Of a stretch of 36,662 bases of DNA, positions 31,293 to 36,662 are shown piece after piece (position 1 is the stretch's first letter; each line of letters starts with the position of its first letter). Below the pieces are notes generated by a model. The model was not told the DNA's origin. It worked only from the letters and a program-made list of their open reading frames with translations, and made no database searches. Origin of the DNA: Prosthecobacter sp. (GTDB lineage: Bacteria > Verrucomicrobiota > Verrucomicrobiia > Verrucomicrobiales > Verrucomicrobiaceae); NCBI RefSeq assembly GCF_029946185.1, contig NZ_JAQSEA010000156.1, forward strand, positions 1 through 36,662. Reading direction: 5' to 3'. Made by a program: the position numbers and the translations under genes.

Positions 31293-34220
31293 ATGAAAGC
31301 ATTCCTGCTACTTTTGATCTCTGCCGTTTTCGCCCATGCTGCGCCCACCGGCCCCATCCGTGTGCTCTACCTAGATGCCGAGGGCAAGGAGCAGACCACC
31401 GTCGGCCCCCTGCATGCAGCGATGCGTGATCTGGGCCGCGATGCAATCTGGTTTGATTATGCCAAAGAAGAACTTCCTGCCGGTGACTACGACCTCATCC
31501 TCAAGCCCGGCAGTGATTTGAGCCGCGACGCGATCCTCTCCAAACTCAGCCCCGAGCGCAAAGCCAGCTACGAGGCCTTCCTGGCCCAACGCGACCCCGA
31601 GGTGCGCGAGAAACACCCGCAGGTGGCCAATTACGAAAAGCGCCCGGAGCCGCTCACACTGCAACTGCCCATGAGCGTGAAAGGCAGCATGGCGCGCACG
31701 CAGGTTCCTGCCGATTGCGAGCTGAAACTCTTCGCCAGTGAGCCGGACATCGCCAAGCCCATCGCCTTCGCATGGGATGAGCGCGGCCGCTGCTGGGTGG
31801 TGGAAACCCGCGACTACCCCCATGGCGTCACCGACAGTGGCGAAGGCCAGGACAGCATCAAAATTTGCGAAGACACCGATGGCGATGGCAAAGCCGACAA
31901 ATTCACCGTCTTTGCCGACAAGCTCAATCTGCCAACGGGCATTGTGTTTGCGCGTGGGGGCATCATTGTGAGTCAGCCGCCGAAGTTCATCTTCCTGAAG
32001 GACACCGACGGCGACGATAAAGCCGATGTGCGTGAAACCGTGATCGACGGCTGGGGCATCCGCGACACGCATGCTCAGGCCAGCAACCTCCACTACGGCT
32101 TCGACAACTGGATCTACGGCTGCGTGGGCTACAGCGGCATCGAAGGATACGTCGGCGGTAAAAAGCACCAGTTCTCCATGGGCACCTATCGTTTCAAAAG
32201 CGACGGCAGCGCCCTTGAGTTCCTGCATCAGTTCAGCAACAACTCCTGGGGGCACAGCACCAATGACGCGGGAGATCAGTTCGGCGGCACCGCGAATGGC
32301 GCGCCCCTCTTCTTCGGCGGCATTCCCGCCACCGCCTATACCGAAGGCTCACGCGGCATGACGGCAAAGAAGATCAATGTCGTCGATACCTGCCACACCA
32401 TCACGCCGAATTTCCGGCAGGTGGACGTCTTCGGCGGCTACACCTCGGCAGCAGGCAGCAATTTTATTTATAGCGACAAATTACCGAAGCGGTTCCAAGG
32501 CAAAGCCATGGTCTGCGAGCCGACCATGAAAGTCGTCGCACTCTTCGATCTGCAGCCCGACGGCGCCGGTTGGAAGGCGCTCGACTTCATGAACATCTAC
32601 GCCAGCAGCGACGAATGGAACTCCCCCGTCCATGCCGAAGTCGGCCCCGATGGCGCAGTGTGGGTGGCCGATTTCGAAAACTTCATCATTCAGCACAATC
32701 CCACCCCCAGCGTGGAGCGCGGCGGCTTCGTCGCCACCACCGGCAAAGGCGGCGCTCATGAGAATGACATTCGTGATCACTCACGCGGGCGGATTTACCG
32801 GATCGTGGCGAAGGGTGCTGGCAAAGCTCCCGTTTACCATTTTGCAGTCCAGGAGACCAAGGAGAAGGGTGTAAGCTTTCTCGGTTCTTCGCCTGATCTG
32901 GTGATGGCATTGAGTGACCCCAATCCATTCTGGCGTCTCACCGCACAACGGCTGCTTGTTGAAGGACATGCCCACGGCATGAGAGGAAACATCATCATTG
33001 GCGGTGCCCCCGGCAATCTTGAGCCAAAGACCATTTTGGGACTTGGTGGGGACATAGATTTAGCGTTAAACAAACTAGTCTCCACAAGTGACAGTGGCCT
33101 TGCTGCGATTCACGCATTGTGGTCTCTTGATGGTCTTGAATTTTTAGATAAATCAACTCACCAAGCCGCGCTCATCTCCAAAGACGCCAAACTGCGCCGC
33201 AATGCCATCCGCGCCCTCGGCTCTGACAAAATAGCCCAGGATCTGTTCTTCGGCTCCGGCACATTCAACGACCCCGATCTCCACACCCGCCTCGCCGCCT
33301 TCGTCAAACTCTCCGACTTCACCACCACCCCCGAGATCCAGACGCTCGTCAAAAAGCTTGCCGCTGATCCCATCGTAAAAAACGACGAATGGCTGGCCGA
33401 AGCTGCGAAGATGCTGGGCAAGAAGCACAAGGCGCTGAACTACAAGGAAGGCCCGAACCTCCTGCCCAACCCCGGTTTTGAAGAGATAGCCGCAGGCACG
33501 AAGACACCGACCGCATGGAAGCTGCGCAACTACGGCAAGAAGCCCGGTAATGCGGGGGCGGAGTGGAGCATCGTCACCGATGGGAAAATGGTCCACAGCG
33601 GCAAGCAGGCTTTCCGCGTCATCACCCGCGATGACGCCGACACCAGTTTCTTTGCCGACCTGCCGCTCAAGCCGAACACCGAATACAAGCTCAGTGCCTG
33701 GATCAAGACCCACGGCTTCAAAGGCAAAGCCAGCCTCAATGACCACCTCGGCCGCGCGGAGACCACCACGATCAAGCGCACCCAGGACTGGACCGAAGTG
33801 GAAGTCACCTTCAACAGCAAGACCCGCGACAAAGCCAGCATCAACCTCCTGCATGTGGCGAAGGGCGATACCTACTTTGATGATATGCGCCTGGTGGAAC
33901 TGATCCCCGAAATCGAAGAAGATGAATCCAAGCTGGCGGGCGATGTGAAGCGCGGCGAGAAAATCTTCTGGGAGCACCCCGTCGCCGCCTGCAAAAACTG
34001 CCACATGCTCAAAGGCCAGGGCAGCGCTGTGGGGCCTGCACTGGATGGCATAGCCACGCGCAAAGACGCCGCCTACATCCTCGAAAGCCTCGTGAATCCG
34101 AACGCCAGACTCGCCGAAGGCTACACCGCCACACCGATCTCCCCGATGCCGCCGATGAATCTCATTTTGAAGCCGCAGGAGTTCGCCGATGTGAAGGCGT
34201 TTATTCTGAGTTTGAAGTGA
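31293..34220 (+). CDS. PVC-type CxxCH protein with ThuA-like and carbohydrate-binding-like parts
   Basis: The 975-residue secreted protein (signal MKAFLLLLISAVFAHA) has several parts in order. Residues 20-130 resemble a shortened ThuA-like domain (IRVLYLDAEGKEQT..., then a linker NYEKRPEPLTLQLP known from this family). A sugar-dehydrogenase-like propeller follows (about 140-520) with calcium-type loops DTDGDGKAD and DTDGDDKAD. Then come HEAT-like helices (about 545-700), a galactose-binding-like module (about 722-870; NLLPNPGFEE to YFDDMRLVE) and a cytochrome c domain with C900-KNC-H904. The substrate is unknown, but the added module suggests a polymeric sugar. The segment coded at about 32820-33170 has lower G+C and different codon use. 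The next gene starts 133 bases on. Confidence 0.9.
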   Translation: MKAFLLLLISAVFAHAAPTGPIRVLYLDAEGKEQTTVGPLHAAMRDLGRDAIWFDYAKEELPAGDYDLILKPGSDLSRDAILSKLSPERKASYEAFLAQRDPEVREKHPQVANYEKRPEPLTLQLPMSVKGSMARTQVPADCELKLFASEPDIAKPIAFAWDERGRCWVVETRDYPHGVTDSGEGQDSIKICEDTDGDGKADKFTVFADKLNLPTGIVFARGGIIVSQPPKFIFLKDTDGDDKADVRETVIDGWGIRDTHAQASNLHYGFDNWIYGCVGYSGIEGYVGGKKHQFSMGTYRFKSDGSALEFLHQFSNNSWGHSTNDAGDQFGGTANGAPLFFGGIPATAYTEGSRGMTAKKINVVDTCHTITPNFRQVDVFGGYTSAAGSNFIYSDKLPKRFQGKAMVCEPTMKVVALFDLQPDGAGWKALDFMNIYASSDEWNSPVHAEVGPDGAVWVADFENFIIQHNPTPSVERGGFVATTGKGGAHENDIRDHSRGRIYRIVAKGAGKAPVYHFAVQETKEKGVSFLGSSPDLVMALSDPNPFWRLTAQRLLVEGHAHGMRGNIIIGGAPGNLEPKTILGLGGDIDLALNKLVSTSDSGLAAIHALWSLDGLEFLDKSTHQAALISKDAKLRRNAIRALGSDKIAQDLFFGSGTFNDPDLHTRLAAFVKLSDFTTTPEIQTLVKKLAADPIVKNDEWLAEAAKMLGKKHKALNYKEGPNLLPNPGFEEIAAGTKTPTAWKLRNYGKKPGNAGAEWSIVTDGKMVHSGKQAFRVITRDDADTSFFADLPLKPNTEYKLSAWIKTHGFKGKASLNDHLGRAETTTIKRTQDWTEVEVTFNSKTRDKASINLLHVAKGDTYFDDMRLVELIPEIEEDESKLAGDVKRGEKIFWEHPVAACKNCHMLKGQGSAVGPALDGIATRKDAAYILESLVNPNARLAEGYTATPISPMPPMNLILKPQEFADVKAFILSLK

Positions 34221-34353
34221 GGTGACTTCGTGGGGAAAGGCGGTCGCCGCTGACGGACATCGCTATCGCCTGCTGCGCCATGCGGCGAGGTGCCAGTTAA
34301 TCTCTGATGCATGGAAAAGCTCGCGTGGCGCGTTTCCTGCATCATCCTCTGCC

Positions 34354-36576
34354 ATGCGAACAGTTTCCCTCCTGCTCCTCACCTGCCTCATGATTGGTCA
34401 GGCAGACGCGGCCTCGAAATCAAAGGCTGAGTCCCAGCCAGCGGCTCCCGCCCAGACCGCCACCGAACTGGCAGCGACCATCCGTCCGTCGCTGGTCAAA
34501 ATCACCCAGATCGGCCGCGAAGGCACCGACGGCATCGGTTCCGGTTTCATCGTGAGCGAGGACGGCCTCATCGCCACGAATCTGCACGTCATAGGCGAAG
34601 CACGCCGTCTGCAAATCGAGATGCACGATGGCAAAACTTACAATGTCACCGTCGTCCAGGCCAGTGACAGCCATCACGACCTCGCCCTGCTCAAAATTGA
34701 CGCCAAGGGCCTCAAACCTCTGCCGCTAGGAGATTCCAGCACAGTCCGCCAGGGCGATCCCATTGTCGCCATGGGCGCCCCGGAAGGTCTGGGTTTTAGC
34801 ATCGTCCAGGGTGTGCTCTCCGCCACCCGTGATGTGGATGGCCTGGAGATGCTGCAGGTCGCCGTGCCCATCGAAAAAGGCAACAGCGGCGGTCCGTTGC
34901 TCGACATGCAGGGAAATGTGCTGGGCCTGCTCACCCTAAAGTCGCTCAAGACTGACAACCTCGGCTTCGCCATGCCGGTGAACGACCTCAAATCCCTCAT
35001 CGAAAAACCCAATCCCGTGCCCATGTCCCGCTGGCTGACCATTGGCGCGCTGAATCCCAAACAGTGGCAGGCCCATCTGGGGGCGCAGTGGACGCAGCAT
35101 GCCGGCGTCATTCGTTCCGAATTTTCAGGCGCAGGCTTTGGCGGTCGCGCGCTCTGCCTCTCGACCCAGAAGGTGCCCGAAGGCACTTTTGAGATCGCCG
35201 TGAATGTGCGGCTCGAGGATGAATCCGGTGCCGCCGGCCTCACCTTCTGCTCCGATGGCGCGGACAAGCACTACGGCTTCTACGCCTCGGGTGGGAAGCT
35301 TCGCCTCACCCGCTTTGACGGCTCCGACGTCTATTCCTGGACCATCCTCGCCGATGTCCCGAGCGATGCCTACAAATCCAGTGAATGGAACACGCTGCGT
35401 GTCCGCGTCGAGCCTGGGCGCATCGTCTGCTTTGTGAATGGCCAGCAGATCATTGAAAGTGACGACACCGGCCTGCGCGGCGGCTCTGGCGGTCTGTGCA
35501 AATTTAGGACGACCGTGGCGCAGTTTCGCAATTTCCGCATCGGCACCGACCTCGCCGAGAAGCCGCTGCAACCCGAGGTCGCCTCCCAGCTCCGCTCCAA
35601 GTTGGAAGAATACATCGCCGCAGCGGCCACCGCCGACAAAACGCTGGACGGCCTGCTGGAAAACCCCGCAGCAGCTAGGCGCGTGCTGGTGGAACAGCGT
35701 CGCAAGCTTGAGGAAGAAGCCGCAAAGCTGCGCGATCTCGAACACGAACTGCACCGTCGCGCCATGACGAAGGAAATCCTCGCCGAACTCGCCAAACCCG
35801 AGCCGGAGATCAATCTGTTGCGCTGTGCTCTGCTACTGGCACGTCACGACAACCCGGAGATCGACATCGCCACCTACATGAACAGTTTCAAGTCCATGGT
35901 GCTTGATCTCAAAGACGATCCCGAGATCAGCAAGGGCACCATCCCGGCCGTGAAACGAATCAGCCGCTATCTCTTTGAAGAGAATGGCTTTCATGGCAGC
36001 CGGGGCGACTACAGCAGCCGCTCCAACAGCTACCTCAACGAAGTCATTGATGACCGCGAAGGTCTGCCCATCACACTGAGCGTGCTCTACGTCGAGCTGG
36101 CTTCCGCCCTCGGCGTACAGGGCGTGTTTGGCGTGCCGCTGCCCGGCAAGTTCATGGTCGGCTATCGCGATGGCCCCGAAGGCGAGCTCCAGCTCGTCGA
36201 TGTCTTTGAGCACGGGAAACTCGTCACCGTGGAGGAGGCGGCGCTGGATCTCACCGAGGACGGTCATTTCCCCGAAGGCGCGCTCTCACCCACCACCAAG
36301 CAGGCCATCCTGCTGCGCATGCTGCGCAATCTGATGAGCAGCGTGTTTGATGCCAGCCGCTCGCTGCGCGAGTCGCTGCCGTATTTGAATCTCGTCCTCG
36401 CCATTGATCCCCAGTCCACTGGGGAGCGTCTTACCCGTGCGCAGATGCGTCAGCGTCTTGGTGAAAAAGCCGGTGCCCGTGAAGACGTGACCTGGCTGAT
36501 CGAAAATTTCCCCGCCGATGGCCCGCCGGAACTCATCCAGCAGCTCGACCGCTGGATGCAGTCGTTGCAAGACTAG
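34354..36576 (+). CDS. Secreted HtrA-type protease / LamG-like / SirB1-like fusion
   Basis: The 740-residue protein from the ATG at 34354 has a signal peptide (cut near ADA-ASK) and three parts. Residues 35-230 are a trypsin-like HtrA/DegP domain with a full triad: His78 (TNLHVIG), Asp109 (HHDLALLKI) and Ser178 (KGNSGGPLL). No PDZ domain follows. Residues 245-425 look like a LamG/3-keto-disaccharide-hydrolase-like beta-sandwich (YGFYASGGKLRLTRFDG, WNTLRVRVEPGRIVCFVNGQ). After a coiled coil (430-500), residues 505-740 match the SirB1/Transglut_core2 type (RYLFEENGFHGSRGDY, SNSYLNEVIDDREGLPITLSVLY) with TPR-like helices. The family motif PGHF reads PGKF, with Lys599 in place of His. The frame is open to 34222, but that part lacks a signal. 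Confidence 0.88.
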   Translation: MRTVSLLLLTCLMIGQADAASKSKAESQPAAPAQTATELAATIRPSLVKITQIGREGTDGIGSGFIVSEDGLIATNLHVIGEARRLQIEMHDGKTYNVTVVQASDSHHDLALLKIDAKGLKPLPLGDSSTVRQGDPIVAMGAPEGLGFSIVQGVLSATRDVDGLEMLQVAVPIEKGNSGGPLLDMQGNVLGLLTLKSLKTDNLGFAMPVNDLKSLIEKPNPVPMSRWLTIGALNPKQWQAHLGAQWTQHAGVIRSEFSGAGFGGRALCLSTQKVPEGTFEIAVNVRLEDESGAAGLTFCSDGADKHYGFYASGGKLRLTRFDGSDVYSWTILADVPSDAYKSSEWNTLRVRVEPGRIVCFVNGQQIIESDDTGLRGGSGGLCKFRTTVAQFRNFRIGTDLAEKPLQPEVASQLRSKLEEYIAAAATADKTLDGLLENPAAARRVLVEQRRKLEEEAAKLRDLEHELHRRAMTKEILAELAKPEPEINLLRCALLLARHDNPEIDIATYMNSFKSMVLDLKDDPEISKGTIPAVKRISRYLFEENGFHGSRGDYSSRSNSYLNEVIDDREGLPITLSVLYVELASALGVQGVFGVPLPGKFMVGYRDGPEGELQLVDVFEHGKLVTVEEAALDLTEDGHFPEGALSPTTKQAILLRMLRNLMSSVFDASRSLRESLPYLNLVLAIDPQSTGERLTRAQMRQRLGEKAGAREDVTWLIENFPADGPPELIQQLDRWMQSLQD

Positions 36577-36662
36577 CCCTTAAATCCCGCCAGCCGCACA
36601 CCGAACAGCCAGCGAAAGGGTGGTTTGAGAGCGAGTGCTTTGCGGAGGCCATGTGGCAGCAG
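36573..36662 (-). CDS. Possible 3' end of a convergent gene
   Basis: The minus strand stays open from the window edge to a TAG at 36573-36575, giving 29 residues ending RWLFGVRLAGFKG. It overlaps the plus-strand fusion gene by four bases, a common convergent layout. The piece is too short to name; the basic, aromatic character fits the C-terminus of a cytoplasmic enzyme. The only evidence is the open frame and spacing. Confidence 0.35.
   Translation of the reverse strand: MLPHGLRKALALKPPFRWLFGVRLAGFKG

Noticed and set aside
1-36662. tRNA, rRNA, CRISPR arrays or riboswitches
   Set aside because: Read for cloverleaf ends, regular spacer-repeat patterns and known leader motifs; none was convincing.

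Overview
The window looks like chromosomal DNA of a Gram-negative member of the Verrucomicrobiota, probably close to Prosthecobacter/Verrucomicrobium. This rests on two large secreted proteins that join a sugar-dehydrogenase-like propeller, HEAT-type helices and a CxxCH cytochrome c domain (a hallmark of PVC bacteria), a secreted sulfatase, outer-membrane lipoprotein genes (lnt, a LolD-like ATPase), high G+C, and many start codons that lack a Shine-Dalgarno and are preceded by C/T-rich leaders. I see no tRNA, rRNA, CRISPR array, transposase or phage block.

Layout. 1-3914 (+): plsX and fabH (overlapping; fatty-acid and phospholipid initiation), a terminator inside an inverted-repeat element, then proB (no PUA domain) and purU. 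3957-4182: a foldback, MITE-like element. 4180-7469 (-): a probable operon of GtrA-like flippase, trmL, LolD-like ATPase and a membrane-anchored GH75-chitosanase-like protein. 7580-8166 (-): two duplicated glycine-zipper lipoproteins. 8358-8966 (+): a secreted protein with its own promoter and terminator. 9092-14073 (-): menA-menC-menE of menaquinone synthesis followed by an AsmA-like protein, with an array of GTCAAG/CTTGAC boxes in front of menA. 14209-19834 (-): CxxCH dehydrogenase-like protein and helicase HrpB. 19938-22604 (+): a secreted protein of unknown role and a sulfatase.

22637-28798 (+) is the most system-like stretch. It holds two paralogous one-helix coiled-coil membrane proteins, a YqjD/ElaB-like protein, a YqjE/Holin-X-like membrane protein, a third small membrane protein, two different PilT-type ATPases and a Pro/Ala/Glu-rich membrane protein with a 12-bp tandem repeat. 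It could be a twitching/envelope module, but the link is inferred from gene order only.

28807-31100 (-): a small secreted protein and lnt. 31293-36576 (+): a second CxxCH protein with a shortened ThuA-like front end and a carbohydrate-binding-like domain, then an unusual secreted fusion of HtrA-type protease, LamG/3-keto-disaccharide-hydrolase-like domain and SirB1/transglutaminase-like domain. A minus-strand gene probably enters the right edge.
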